Source of the DNA: Eubacterium sp.
GTDB taxonomy: Bacteria; Bacillota; Clostridia; Oscillospirales; Acutalibacteraceae
Assembly (NCBI GenBank): GCA_029052085.1
Contig: JAIDJS010000246.1
Span: 1 to 11,495, forward strand
Direction of reading: 5' to 3'
DNA: 11,495 nucleotides
This document shows positions 1-7,452 of this stretch, piece after piece. Below the pieces are notes generated by a model. That model was not told the DNA's origin. It saw nothing but the letters and a program-made list of their open reading frames with translations, and made no database searches. Positions within the stretch are counted from its first letter, which is position 1. Each line of letters begins with the position of its first letter. The position numbers and the translations under genes are program-made.

Positions 1-1
1 T

Positions 2-988
2 CTGGACCGAAAAACAAAAAACAAATGCCACGCATTATGGAGCATACTTCTTGTTTTTCTTTCAATCGCAGTCGTTATTTTACCGCTTATCTTTTTGCTT
101 GCACAATTTATATCTCAGATTGTTGAATTTGTGAATTACCTTGCAAATTCACTTTCCGATTTTCCGCAGTTTATGGAAACACTGCAGGCAGAAATTCTCA
201 AGCTGCTGAGCTTTTTGCCGGAAAGCATTTACGAATCTGTTTCCGAAACTATTATTACCACCTTCAGCGGACTTGTTAATGATTTCGATTTAAGCAAAAT
301 AGGAATAAACGCAGGCACAGTTAAGGATACGATTTCAACAGGCTTTTCCGGTATTTATTCGGTTGCAAAAAGCGTTCCGAATACTTTGATAGGAATTGTT
401 ATCGGAATCGTTGCATGGATATTCTTTACAAAGGATTATAATTATATAGTTAAATTCATCAAGCTGCAGCTTCCGGACAGCAAAAAGAATCTGCTTGTTG
501 AAATAAAGCAGGTATTTTCCAAAACCATTATGACGATGCTTCGTGCATATGGTCTTATCATGTTTATAACCTTCTGTGAGCTTGCGCTCGGATTATCCAT
601 TCTTAATTGGATAGGTGTTATGGACAATGGCTATATCTTCATCATCGCAATAGCTATCGCAATATTCGATATTCTTCCTGTTGCCGGATCAGGCGGTATA
701 CTTATTCCATGGGCGCTTGTTTCTCTTATTACAGGAAATGTAGGAGAGGCAATAGGACTCATAGTTGTATATGTTGTGATATCTGCTATACGTCAGTATA
801 TCGAACCAAAGATTGTCGGCGACAGCCTTGGCGTAAATCCGTTGATTACACTTGGCGGATTATACTTTGGATTGAAGTTTTTCGGCTTTATGGGTATGTT
901 CATCGTACCGCTCTCCATTATGGTGCTTAAGGCACTTAATGATACAGGCAGAATTCATCTTTGGAAAACGATTGATAATAACAAATAA
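2..988 (+). CDS. AI-2E family membrane protein, YtvI-like (5' end outside window)
   Basis: The frame is open from base 2 to the TAA at 986-988, giving 328 visible residues, so the gene begins upstream of the window. A TTG lies at base 95, but family-like residues precede it: a basic stretch and a hydrophobic segment ending in VVILPLIFLLAQ. It is therefore unlikely to be the true start. Members of the AI-2E/PerM (DUF20) family usually have about 340-400 residues, so only the first membrane segments should be missing. Visible parts include an amphipathic middle region with little hydrophobicity, then several membrane helices with the family motifs DILPVAGSGG, IPWAL and RQYIEPKIVGDSLGVNPL. The EPKIVG...NPL...GLYFG pattern resembles the sporulation protein YtvI more than the quorum-signal exporter TqsA. 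The family acts as integral-membrane transport proteins; the substrate here cannot be told. It faces a convergent ABC operon across a shared terminator. Family assignment is firm, subgroup tentative. Confidence 0.88.
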   Translation: MDRKTKNKCHALWSILLVFLSIAVVILPLIFLLAQFISQIVEFVNYLANSLSDFPQFMETLQAEILKLLSFLPESIYESVSETIITTFSGLVNDFDLSKIGINAGTVKDTISTGFSGIYSVAKSVPNTLIGIVIGIVAWIFFTKDYNYIVKFIKLQLPDSKKNLLVEIKQVFSKTIMTMLRAYGLIMFITFCELALGLSILNWIGVMDNGYIFIIAIAIAIFDILPVAGSGGILIPWALVSLITGNVGEAIGLIVVYVVISAIRQYIEPKIVGDSLGVNPLITLGGLYFGLKFFGFMGMFIVPLSIMVLKALNDTGRIHLWKTIDNNK

Positions 989-999
989 AATCACATTAA

Positions 1000-1026
1000 A
1001 AAAGCGGTTCATAACGAACCGCTTTT
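1000..1026. terminator. Bidirectional intrinsic terminator between convergent operons
   Basis: An 11-bp perfect stem (AAAAGCGGTTC paired with GAACCGCTTTT) encloses a 5-base loop ATAAC. A T-rich tract follows on the plus strand (TATTTTTTAT) and a run of T on the minus strand. It sits 11 bases after the AI-2E-family stop and 15 bases before the end of the ABC ATPase gene, so it can end transcripts from both sides. Confidence 0.9.
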
Positions 1027-1041
1027 ATTTTTTATATATTT

Positions 1042-1794
1042 TTACTTTTCATAAGACTGTAAAAAATCTTTTGTTCTCTGGTTTTTCGGATTAAGGAATA
1101 CCTCATCAGGCGTGCCCTCTTCAGCAATAACACCATCATCCATAAAAATAACCTTATCGGACACATCACGTGCAAAATTCATTTCATGTGTAACAACAAT
1201 CATTGTGCTGTCTTCATTTTTAAGAGATTTTATAACCTTAAGCACCTCGCCTGTCAGTTCAGGATCAAGAGCAGATGTCGGTTCATCAAAGCAAAGAATA
1301 TCCGGATTAAGCATAAGCGCCCTTGCAATCGCAACACGCTGCTGCTGACCGCCTGAAAGCTCGCAGGGATAATTTCTATATTTCTCAGTAAGCCCAACCT
1401 TTTCAATAACCTGCATTGCTCTTTCCCTTAACTCCTCCTTGCTTCCCATTTTCATAAGAGAAGGAGCAAGCGTTACATTCTGAAGCACATTGTATTGGGG
1501 AAACAGATTGAAAGACTGGAAAACAAGCCCGAAATGAAGCCTTTTATCCCTTAAAGCCTTATCCTTTATTCGCTTGTCCGTTTCTCCGTTATAAATCGTT
1601 TCGCCGTTTATCGAAATCGTTCCCTCTTCGGCAAATTCAAGAAAATTGATACAGCGGAGAAGCGTTGTTTTCCCTGAACCGGAGGAGCCGATAATGGATA
1701 AAACCTCGCCCTTTTCAATATTGAAATCAATACCCTTTAAAACCTCTGTTTTGCCAAAGCTTTTCTTTATATTTTTAACTTCTAAAAATGCCAT
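1042..1794 (-). CDS. Polar amino-acid ABC transporter, ATP-binding protein (GlnQ/ArtP type)
   Basis: This is the cytoplasmic ATPase that powers uptake of a polar amino acid. At 250 residues it is the usual length. In order it shows the Walker A loop GSSGSGKT (36-43), the Q-loop Q93 in VFQSFNLFP (NLFP is typical of the polar amino-acid subfamily), the signature LSGGQ (146-150), Walker B ILCFDE (166-171, catalytic E171), the D-loop SALD (174-177) and the switch histidine H203 in VTHEMNFAR. All catalytic parts are intact. The ATG at 1792-1794 follows a near-perfect AAGGAGGG ribosome site (1803-1810) that overlaps the stop codon of the permease, suggesting translational coupling. It is the last gene of a three-gene minus-strand operon. 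The family is certain. The exact amino acid (glutamine, arginine, cystine or other) cannot be read from the sequence, so no symbol is given. Confidence 0.95.
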   Translation of the reverse strand: MAFLEVKNIKKSFGKTEVLKGIDFNIEKGEVLSIIGSSGSGKTTLLRCINFLEFAEEGTISINGETIYNGETDKRIKDKALRDKRLHFGLVFQSFNLFPQYNVLQNVTLAPSLMKMGSKEELRERAMQVIEKVGLTEKYRNYPCELSGGQQQRVAIARALMLNPDILCFDEPTSALDPELTGEVLKVIKSLKNEDSTMIVVTHEMNFARDVSDKVIFMDDGVIAEEGTPDEVFLNPKNQRTKDFLQSYEK

Positions 1795-1808
1795 ATTGAT
1801 TTCCCTCC

Positions 1809-2453
1809 TTAAGAATGGAAATAACTCATTTTCTTTTCCGCAAATCGGAAAAGAAGCGTTAAAATTCCGCAGAATACAAGATAGAATACTGCTGTATAGA
1901 ATAAGGGCCAGATTAAGCCTTTTGAAGTAATAAAGCTTTGTCCCATAAAGATAATTTCATAAACCGCAATAATTCGTGCAAGAGATGTATCCTTTACAAG
2001 TGTAATAATCTCATTGCTCATCGGGGGAACAATTCTTTTTATGACCTGAAGAAGCGTAACCTTAAAGAAAATCTGCGGCTTTGTCATACCAAGCACAAGG
2101 CCTGCTTCCTGCTGCCCTTTGGGTATGGATTCAATTCCGCCTCTGTAAATCTCGGAAAAGTAGCAGGAATAATTAATAACAAAAGCAACAATAACCGCAT
2201 TGAAGCGTTCCATTAAATCCCATCCAAAAAGAAGACCGGGACCATAAAAGACAATAATAAGCTGAAGCATAAGAGGAGTACCTCTTATAATCCAGATAAA
2301 TACTTTAACAAGCCAGCTGAGCGGCTTGAATTTAGACATTGAGCCAAAGCTTAAAACAAGGCCAATCGGCAACGCAAAAACAAGTGTTAAGCCGAATATT
2401 TTAAAGGTTTCCCAAAAGCCCTTTAAAAGCTCTAATGTTACTGTAAAAAACAT
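1809..2453 (-). CDS. Polar amino-acid ABC transporter, permease (HisM/GlnP family)
   Basis: This is the membrane channel subunit, probably a homodimer because only one permease gene is present. I place the start at the ATG at 2451-2453, giving 214 residues. An AGGTGGAG ribosome site lies just upstream, and the N-terminus [20 protein letters not shown] fits the family. The frame can be extended to a GTG at 2490-2492, but that codon lies inside a hairpin, lacks a ribosome site and adds an atypical 13 residues. The usual membrane segments are visible, about residues 16-37, 50-75, 83-98 and 183-203. The cytoplasmic EAA-type coupling loop ([23 protein letters not shown], 101-123) docks on the ATPase. 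The C-terminus ends in a typical EKKMSYF. It lies between the binding protein and the ATPase, so complex membership is well supported. Confidence 0.93.
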   Translation of the reverse strand: MFFTVTLELLKGFWETFKIFGLTLVFALPIGLVLSFGSMSKFKPLSWLVKVFIWIIRGTPLMLQLIIVFYGPGLLFGWDLMERFNAVIVAFVINYSCYFSEIYRGGIESIPKGQQEAGLVLGMTKPQIFFKVTLLQVIKRIVPPMSNEIITLVKDTSLARIIAVYEIIFMGQSFITSKGLIWPLFYTAVFYLVFCGILTLLFRFAEKKMSYFHS

Positions 2454-2474
2454 AATTCTCCACCTGAAAAGCAT

Positions 2475-2501
2475 AGGCAGAAAGCAAAACACTTTCTGCC
2501 T
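2475..2501. other. Intercistronic hairpin between binding-protein and permease genes
   Basis: A perfect 10-bp stem (AGGCAGAAAG with CTTTCTGCCT) encloses a 7-base loop. It lies in the 74-base gap between the binding-protein stop and the permease start. Read with the operon (minus strand), only a short ATGCTTTT follows the stem, making it a weak terminator at best. It could instead shield the upstream mRNA end and so favour binding-protein expression, as known for other ABC operons. On the plus strand the stem is followed by GTTTTTTAT, a better terminator that would stop antisense transcripts. Confidence 0.7.
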
Positions 2502-2527
2502 GTTTTTTATTATAGATAAAAAATCAA

Positions 2528-3325
2528 TTAGTCTGCAAGCTGAACACTGTACTTTTCTGCAAGTTCATTCAGCGTGCCGTCTGCCTTGAACTCTTCAAAA
2601 AGCTCATTCATTTTAGCTACCATATCAGAACCTTTTCTGAATGCAATACCATATTCTTCATCAATTAAAGTAAGACCTGATGCAAGATCAGAGTAATCTG
2701 TTCCTTCGCCTGTCATAGCAGCAGCCATTGTTGAATCAATAATACAAGCATCAACAGCACCGGATTTAACCTCAAAAAGTGCATCTGTCTGTTTATTAAC
2801 AACAGTAATCTTTAATTCATTTGCTTCAGCAACATCTTTACCTGCCGAACCATTTTCAACAGCAATATTCAAAGCCTTAAGATCATCAACTGATTTGTAA
2901 TCAGCAACCTTATCTGCCTTCATAACAACTACCTGCTGGTTCTTTGCATATGCCTTTGTTACATCCGAGTTGAGCTTTACAGTATCGGTAATTGTCATAC
3001 CATTCCACGCACAGTCAATACCCTTTGTATCAATCTCAAAGTATTTGTTATCCCAGTCGATTTCACGAAATTCAATATCAACGCCAAGCTTTTCGGCAAC
3101 CTTTCTTCCAAGATCAGCATCAAAACCGATCCATTCGCCGTTTTCATCCTTATAATCCATAGGTGCAAAATCAGTTATACCGACAACAAGCTTGCCTTTG
3201 CCCTGTATGTAAGCAAGATCACTGTCTGTATCATCTGTTTTGCCTGAATTAGAGCAGGCAGCAAAGCAGCCGAAAACAAATACGGCAGCAAGAATAACTG
3301 CAAGAACTTTTGATAACTTTTTCAT
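2528..3325 (-). CDS. Amino-acid ABC transporter, substrate-binding lipoprotein (SBP family 3)
   Basis: This is the extracellular membrane-anchored ligand receptor of the transporter, 265 residues. Residues 1-24 form a lipoprotein signal: a basic MKK, a hydrophobic core, then candidate lipid-modified cysteines at C24 (FAAC) or C20 (VFGC). An acidic, Ser/Thr-rich linker follows. The periplasmic-binding fold starts at about residue 43 with GKLVVGITDFAPMDYKDENGEWIGFDADL, a classic family-3 opening. WNGMTITD (108-115) and DACIIDSTMAAA (192-203) mark the hinge and second lobe. The arginine that normally follows the TIT motif and binds the amino-acid carboxylate is absent: the local sequence is TITDTVKLNSDVTKAY. 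The ATG at 3323-3325 has GGAGG upstream at suitable spacing. It is the first gene of the operon, directly behind a strong promoter. An amino-acid ligand is likely, but its identity is open. Confidence 0.93.
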   Translation of the reverse strand: MKKLSKVLAVILAAVFVFGCFAACSNSGKTDDTDSDLAYIQGKGKLVVGITDFAPMDYKDENGEWIGFDADLGRKVAEKLGVDIEFREIDWDNKYFEIDTKGIDCAWNGMTITDTVKLNSDVTKAYAKNQQVVVMKADKVADYKSVDDLKALNIAVENGSAGKDVAEANELKITVVNKQTDALFEVKSGAVDACIIDSTMAAAMTGEGTDYSDLASGLTLIDEEYGIAFRKGSDMVAKMNELFEEFKADGTLNELAEKYSVQLAD

Positions 3326-3347
3326 TTTAATATCCTCCGTTTGTTAA

Positions 3348-3368
3348 GTGATATTTGAATTTTATCAC
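3348..3368. promoter_or_regulatory. Candidate operator: 21-bp dyad over the -10 box
   Basis: Six-base arms GTGATA (3348-3353) and TATCAC (3363-3368) are separated by nine bases. The dyad covers the -10 box and the likely start site of the ABC operon, a classic repressor position. The arms are short, so chance occurrence is possible, and no regulator gene lies nearby. Confidence 0.35.
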
Positions 3369-3387
3369 ATTAGCACACTAAAGTCAA
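3359..3387 (-). promoter_or_regulatory. Sigma-A promoter of the amino-acid ABC operon
   Basis: On the minus strand, TTGACT (3382-3387) is separated by exactly 17 bases from TAAAAT (3359-3364). A TGA directly before the -10 box makes an extended -10. Each box matches consensus at five of six positions. Transcription should start near 3352, giving a short leader to the ATG at 3325. Confidence 0.75.
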
Positions 3388-3400
3388 CAATTATTTTGAC
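3383..3400. promoter_or_regulatory. Candidate operator: GTCAA-N8-TTGAC dyad over the -35 box
   Basis: Inverted arms GTCAA (3383-3387) and TTGAC (3396-3400) overlap the -35 box of the ABC operon promoter. This is a plausible regulator site, but with five-base arms the support is weak. Confidence 0.25.
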
Positions 3401-3420
3401 AGAACATATTTATGAAAGAG

Positions 3421-3450
3421 TTAACCGCCAGGCAATAGCCCGGCGGTTAG
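3421..3450 (-). terminator. Probable terminator of the iolG-iolD-iolE operon
   Basis: An 8-bp stem (TAACCGCC with GGCGGTTA) continues after one mismatch into a 3-bp GGC/GCC stem with a 4-base loop. It starts 12 bases beyond the iolE stop. On the minus strand the stem is GC-rich, but the following tract (ACTCTTTCAT) is poor in T, so termination may be leaky toward the ABC operon promoter just downstream. Confidence 0.6.
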
Positions 3451-3461
3451 AAATGATTGTA

Positions 3462-4361
3462 TTAAAGACCTGTATTTTCAGCAATATACTTTCTTGCTTT
3501 AACAGCATATTCAAACGGATTTGCCTTTGCAGGATCCTGCTCTGCTTCAACAACAACCCAGCCCTCATAATGATTTTCTGCAAGAATATCAAAGATAGGC
3601 TTGAAATCAACATCGCCGTCTCCCGGAACAGTAAACACACCTGCACGAACCGCATCAAGGAAGCTCATATGATTCGGAACAACCTGATTGTTATAAACAT
3701 CAAGGCGAACATCCTTAAGATGAACATGCTTAACACGGTTAATATACTTTTTAAGAACAGAAACAGGATCAATACCTGCAAAGGTAAGATGACCGCTGTC
3801 AAAAAGAAGATAAACTAAATCAGGATCCGTAAGCTCCATAAGCTTATCAATTTCCTCAACCGTCTGAACACCGGTACCCATATGGTGATGAACAGTAAAG
3901 AACATACCCTTTGACTTAGCATATGCACCCATTTCATTGAATCCCTTTGCTACAACTGCCCATTCTTCATCTGTATAATATGGCTTTTCATCAAGAATGG
4001 ATTTATCAAGACAGCCCTGAATAGAATTACCCTGCTCGGATGCGCCGATAACCTTTGCACCAAGAGTATAAAGCTTATCGCAGTGCGCCTTGAAAGCCTC
4101 AATCGTTTCTTCATACGGCTTGGAAGTAAGATAAGATGAAAACCAAGCGTTGCAAATCTGAAGTCCGCGGATATCAAGATATTTTTTAAGAATCTCGGGA
4201 TCAGAAGGATATTTATTTCCGATTTCAGAACCCTTGAAGCCTGCAAGCGCCATTTCGCTGATGCACTGTTCAAAGGAATTTTCGGCACCTAAATCAGGCA
4301 TATCATCATTTGTCCAGCCGATAGGTGCAATAGCAAGTTTTACTTTATTGGAATCAAGCAT
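3462..4361 (-). CDS. iolE: Myo-inosose-2 dehydratase IolE (EC 4.2.1.44)
   Basis: The enzyme dehydrates 2-keto-myo-inositol to 3D-(3,5/4)-trihydroxycyclohexane-1,2-dione, the second step of inositol catabolism, in the cytoplasm. The 299-residue length is usual for IolE. The N-terminus ([19 protein letters not shown], 7-25) is the characteristic IolE opening, followed by [19 protein letters not shown]. The fold is the xylose-isomerase-like TIM barrel. Likely metal- and substrate-binding residues are in [10 protein letters not shown] (158-167), [12 protein letters not shown] (185-196), VKHVHLKDV (210-218) and VVVEAEQDP (269-277). The start ATG at 4359-4361 has a modest AAAGG ribosome site about ten bases upstream. 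It is the last gene of the operon, 70 bases after iolD. Adjacent iolD and iolG make the identification very secure. Confidence 0.95.
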   Translation of the reverse strand: MLDSNKVKLAIAPIGWTNDDMPDLGAENSFEQCISEMALAGFKGSEIGNKYPSDPEILKKYLDIRGLQICNAWFSSYLTSKPYEETIEAFKAHCDKLYTLGAKVIGASEQGNSIQGCLDKSILDEKPYYTDEEWAVVAKGFNEMGAYAKSKGMFFTVHHHMGTGVQTVEEIDKLMELTDPDLVYLLFDSGHLTFAGIDPVSVLKKYINRVKHVHLKDVRLDVYNNQVVPNHMSFLDAVRAGVFTVPGDGDVDFKPIFDILAENHYEGWVVVEAEQDPAKANPFEYAVKARKYIAENTGL

Positions 4362-4389
4362 TTTATTTGTTACCTTTCTTATTTCTTTG

Positions 4390-4411
4390 TGTAAAGCTAT
4401 TATACTTTACA
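4390..4411. other. Hairpin in the iolD-iolE gap
   Basis: A 7-bp inverted repeat (TGTAAAG with CTTTACA) with an 8-base loop lies in the 70-base gap. On the minus strand it contains a TATAAT, but no good -35 box stands at the right distance. It may be an mRNA processing or stability element. The function is not established. Confidence 0.4.
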
Positions 4412-4431
4412 TGTTAAAATCAAATAGATTT

Positions 4432-6285
4432 TTAGTAATCAAAAGTCTTCTTTATATTCTTTTGCATATCTTCATAAGCGGCTGCAACTGTTTCACTCTT
4501 TGAAACCTCTGCAACACCAACACGCCACCAGGATTCAAAGCCCGGGGTCATTGTTTTCGGAAGCACTTTAATATCGAAAAGAACTGATTTTGTCTGCTTT
4601 TTAGCATCTTCAAGAGCGGCCCTAAGCTCTTCAGAATTTCTGATTGTATAGCCTTTTGCACCGTAGCCTTCGGCAATCTTTGCAAAATCAACTGCAATCT
4701 CGCCGCCGTCAAGCATACCTGTTTTTGGATTTCTTGCACGGAAAACGGTTCCGAAGGTATCCGTACCCTGATTATTCTGAAGATTTTCAATACAGCCCCA
4801 GCCCATATTATCAAACAGGCAGATATTGATTTTAAGATTTTCCTGAAGCGCAGTATAAAGCTCTGAATGTGCCATAAGGAAGGAGCCGTCACCGCAGAAG
4901 GTATACACCTCTGCCTCAGGCTTAGCAAGCTTAGCACCGAGAGCGCCGTTTACTTCATAACCCATATTGGAATAGCCGTATTCCATGTGGTATGTTCCGC
5001 GTGCCTTTGGTCTGAACAAGCGCTGCATATCACCCGGAAGAGAGCCGGCAGAACCAAGAGCAATATCCTCTTCGCCCATAAATTCATTGATGATACCAAG
5101 AGCAAGCGTTTGATTTAAACCACCCTCAAGCTCCTTGCTGTAATAATCATCAACAATAGCATCCCATTCGGCTTTCGCCGCTGAAATTTCATTTGTATAA
5201 GCCGTTTTATAACCATCACAGCTATCTATAAGTGCAGAAAGAGCCTCTCTTGCATCTGCAACAATCGCTTCTGCATCCATTTTATACGCATCAAACGGGC
5301 AGATATTAATACCGAGCACCTTTCTGTTTTCATTGAAAAGCCATTTTGATGAGGTTGTAAAATCAGTAAATCTTGTGCCGACACCGATTACAAGATCAGC
5401 ATCCCTGCCGATAACATTCGCGGCCTTGCCGCCTGTTACACCGATACCTCCGAGATTAAGCGGATTTTTCCAATCTATCAAACCTTTTCCTGCCTGCGTT
5501 TCGCTGACAGGAATATTATATTTTTCAGCAAATTCAAGAAGTTCCTTTTCAGCCCCGCTGTAACGAACACCACCGCCGCAAATAATAACGGGCTTTTTAG
5601 CCTCCTTTATAAGCGCTGTTGCTCTTTCAAGCTGTGAGGCTGAAATCGGTCTTCTGTCAAAATGCCAAACACGCTTCTGCAGGAAATGCTCAGGATAATC
5701 ATAGGCCTCGCCCTCAACATCCTGAGGCATAGCAAGACAAACCGCACCTGTATCTGCAGGATCGGTAAGCACTCTCATTGCGTTAAGACAAGCTGTCATA
5801 AGCTGTTCCGGTCTTAAAATTCTGTCAAAATAATGGCAGACACCCTTGAACGCATCTGTTACGGTTCTTCCGTAGTTATCAAAAAACTCTGCCTGCTGAA
5901 GAACAGGATCAGGCTGACGGCAGGCAAAAGTATCGCCCGGAAGAACAAGAAGCGGAATTCTGTTTGCTGTTGCACAGCCGCAGGCAGTTACCATATTGGT
6001 TGCACCCGGACCGATAGAGGAAACGCACGGAATAATTGCCTTTCTGTCCATCTGCTTAGCATATGCCATAGCAGCAAGAGCCATATTCTGCTCATTTTTA
6101 CCCTGATAAAATTTCAGATTGTGACCGCCCTGTTCAAGAGCCTGACCAACACCGACAACGCATCCATGGCCGAAAATGCCGAACATACCGGAAACAAACT
6201 TTGTTTCAACGCCGTCACATTCAATATATTGATTATCCAGGAACTTAACAAGCGCCTGGGCCATTGTCAATCTTTCTCTTTTCAT
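4432..6285 (-). CDS. iolD: 3D-(3,5/4)-trihydroxycyclohexane-1,2-dione hydrolase IolD (EC 3.7.1.22)
   Basis: This thiamine-diphosphate enzyme hydrolytically opens the inositol-derived ring to 5-deoxy-D-glucuronate. At 617 residues it is close to the family's usual 630-640. The N-terminal ThDP-binding domain has FGIFGHGCVVGVGQALEQG (35-53) and the activating glutamate E65 in GKNEQNMALAAMAYAK. The middle domain starts near 218 and holds KPVIICGGGV. The C-terminal domain carries the ThDP/magnesium motif GDGSF (465-469), closing with FDN (491-493). RLTMAQALVKFLDNQY at the N-terminus supports the ATG at 6283-6285 rather than the internal Met8. A GAGGCG ribosome site precedes it. The start is only three bases after the iolG stop codon and its ribosome site lies in the end of iolG, so translation is probably coupled. 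Acetolactate-synthase-like relatives share the fold, but the IolD-specific ends and the neighbours settle the call. Confidence 0.96.
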   Translation of the reverse strand: MKRERLTMAQALVKFLDNQYIECDGVETKFVSGMFGIFGHGCVVGVGQALEQGGHNLKFYQGKNEQNMALAAMAYAKQMDRKAIIPCVSSIGPGATNMVTACGCATANRIPLLVLPGDTFACRQPDPVLQQAEFFDNYGRTVTDAFKGVCHYFDRILRPEQLMTACLNAMRVLTDPADTGAVCLAMPQDVEGEAYDYPEHFLQKRVWHFDRRPISASQLERATALIKEAKKPVIICGGGVRYSGAEKELLEFAEKYNIPVSETQAGKGLIDWKNPLNLGGIGVTGGKAANVIGRDADLVIGVGTRFTDFTTSSKWLFNENRKVLGINICPFDAYKMDAEAIVADAREALSALIDSCDGYKTAYTNEISAAKAEWDAIVDDYYSKELEGGLNQTLALGIINEFMGEEDIALGSAGSLPGDMQRLFRPKARGTYHMEYGYSNMGYEVNGALGAKLAKPEAEVYTFCGDGSFLMAHSELYTALQENLKINICLFDNMGWGCIENLQNNQGTDTFGTVFRARNPKTGMLDGGEIAVDFAKIAEGYGAKGYTIRNSEELRAALEDAKKQTKSVLFDIKVLPKTMTPGFESWWRVGVAEVSKSETVAAAYEDMQKNIKKTFDY

Positions 6286-6288
6286 AAA

Positions 6289-7302
6289 TTACGCCTCAAT
6301 TTCCGAAAGCTTAACAGGTCTGTGCTCTTCAACGGATTTCTTTGCAGCAAGACCAAGACGAAGAGCCTCCAAACCATCGTAAACCGTTGTCTGGGTTGGC
6401 TTATCGTTTACAACACAGTCAATAAACTGAGTCATTTCATCTGTAAAGGACTGCATATATCTTTCAAGGAAGAAATAAAGCGGCTTATCGGATGAATTAC
6501 CGTTTTCATCAATAAATGATACATTTGTAGGGGTATCATTAGCGGCAGAAGCCTGACCCTTTGAGCCGAATACTTCAAGGCGCTGATCGTAGCCATAGGA
6601 AGCCTTGCGGCAGTTATCAATAACGCCGATTGCACCGCTCTTGAATTTAAGAGCAACAAGAGCTGTGTCTACATCGCCTGCTTCTCCGATTTCAGGATCT
6701 ACCATAACAGTTGCATTTGCATAAACCTCTTCAACCTCGCCGCCGATAAAGCGGGCCATATCAAAATCATGAACGGTCATATCAAGGAAAATACCGCCGG
6801 ATACCTTAACATATGCAATTGCAGGCGGCTCCGGATCACGGCTTGTAATCTTGATGGTCTGAAGATTTCCGATTTTTCCTTCATTTGCAAGGTTTTTGAT
6901 ATGCGCAAAATTGTGATCATATCTTCTGTTAAATCCAATCTGAAGCTTAACACCGGCTTTATCAACGGCATCAATAACCTTTTTGATTTTTGCAACAGTT
7001 AAATCAACAGGCTTTTCGCAGAAAATATGCTTGCCTGCTTCAGCTGCTTCACAAGCAATATCAGCATGTGTATCAGTTGAAGAACAGATAAGAACTGCAT
7101 CAATTTCCGGGTTGTTAAGAATCTCATGATAATCCTGATAATACGCAGGAATATTTAATTCCTCAGCAATCTTTTTTGCACCGTCAACATATATATCCGA
7201 AACAGCAACAATTTCAGCCTGTGGAATATGATAAGTAATTGACTTTGCATGAACCTGACCGATACGGCCTGCACCAATGATGCCGACTTTAAGTTTTTTC
7301 AT
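6289..7302 (-). CDS. iolG: Inositol 2-dehydrogenase IolG (EC 1.1.1.18), Gfo/Idh/MocA family
   Basis: The enzyme oxidises myo-inositol to 2-keto-myo-inositol with NAD+, the entry step of the pathway. It has 337 residues, a normal length. The Rossmann domain has VGIIGAGRIGQVH (6-18) and, at the end of the second strand, AVSDIY (33-38), whose acidic D36 suggests NAD rather than NADP. The family signature CEKPVD (95-100) contains the catalytic lysine K97. The C-terminal domain holds LDMTVHDFDMARF (173-185), with D174 and H178 as the expected catalytic Asp and His. The ATG at 7300-7302 has AGAGGT eight bases upstream. It is the first gene of the minus-strand iol operon, behind a recognisable promoter. 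Gfo/Idh/MocA enzymes vary in substrate (scyllo-inositol, other sugars), so the exact stereo-specificity is inferred mainly from iolD and iolE. Confidence 0.92.
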   Translation of the reverse strand: MKKLKVGIIGAGRIGQVHAKSITYHIPQAEIVAVSDIYVDGAKKIAEELNIPAYYQDYHEILNNPEIDAVLICSSTDTHADIACEAAEAGKHIFCEKPVDLTVAKIKKVIDAVDKAGVKLQIGFNRRYDHNFAHIKNLANEGKIGNLQTIKITSRDPEPPAIAYVKVSGGIFLDMTVHDFDMARFIGGEVEEVYANATVMVDPEIGEAGDVDTALVALKFKSGAIGVIDNCRKASYGYDQRLEVFGSKGQASAANDTPTNVSFIDENGNSSDKPLYFFLERYMQSFTDEMTQFIDCVVNDKPTQTTVYDGLEALRLGLAAKKSVEEHRPVKLSEIEA

Positions 7303-7330
7303 AAATATGTACCTCTTTTATATATTTTTT

Positions 7331-7349
7331 GCACACTTAAACAATGTGC
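7331..7349. repeat. Small inverted repeat in the iolG leader region
   Basis: GCACA (7331-7335) and TGTGC (7345-7349) form a five-base-arm dyad with a nine-base spacer, just after the expected iolG transcription start. It could be a weak hairpin or a second operator. The heptamer GCACACT at its left arm also occurs at 3373-3379 in the ABC operon promoter. Confidence 0.25.
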
Positions 7350-7364
7350 TTTTAGTCATTTTTT

Positions 7365-7393
7365 ATAGTATCACACGAAATATGATATTTCAA
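7365..7393 (-). promoter_or_regulatory. Sigma-A promoter of iolG-iolD-iolE
   Basis: On the minus strand TTGAAA (7388-7393, five of six matches) is 17 bases from TACTAT (7365-7370, four of six). A TGA directly before the -10 box gives an extended -10, as in the ABC operon promoter. Transcription should start near 7358, leaving a leader of about 55 bases before iolG. Confidence 0.65.
7377..7391. promoter_or_regulatory. Candidate operator: palindrome GAAATAtgaTATTTC
   Basis: A perfect six-base-arm palindrome with a three-base centre overlaps the iolG -35 box and the upstream part of the spacer. A protein bound here would block RNA polymerase, so it is the best repressor-site candidate in the divergent region. 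Nearby TAATCAATAAA (7411-7421) fits the degenerate B. subtilis IolR motif WRAYCAADARD, but as a single copy in AT-rich DNA. Confidence 0.45.
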
Positions 7394-7452
7394 GAATAAG
7401 TTTCAAAAATTAATCAATAAAAAAGTTACAGAATTTATGGTAAAAAAGCGTA

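Noticed and set aside
95..97. TTG start for the AI-2E-family gene
   Set aside because: The frame is open upstream to the window edge and encodes residues typical of the family, so the true start is outside the window.
2454..2492. Longer permease reading frame starting at a GTG
   Set aside because: The GTG lies within a stable hairpin and has no ribosome site. The ATG at 2451-2453 has AGGTGGAG just upstream and gives a family-like N-terminus.
3348..3818. Plus-strand open frame opposite iolE and the ABC promoter
   Set aside because: It lies antisense to a clearly identified gene and its promoter, its composition is like a shadow frame, and no family features or ribosome site are seen.
5833..6495. 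220-codon plus-strand open frame opposite iolD and iolG
   Set aside because: It spans the junction of two well-identified minus-strand genes, has no credible ribosome site and no recognisable domain. It is a shadow frame.
7411..7421. Single match to the B. subtilis IolR motif WRAYCAADARD
   Set aside because: The motif is degenerate and the region AT-rich. IolR sites are expected as direct repeats and no good second copy was found, so it is noted only as context.
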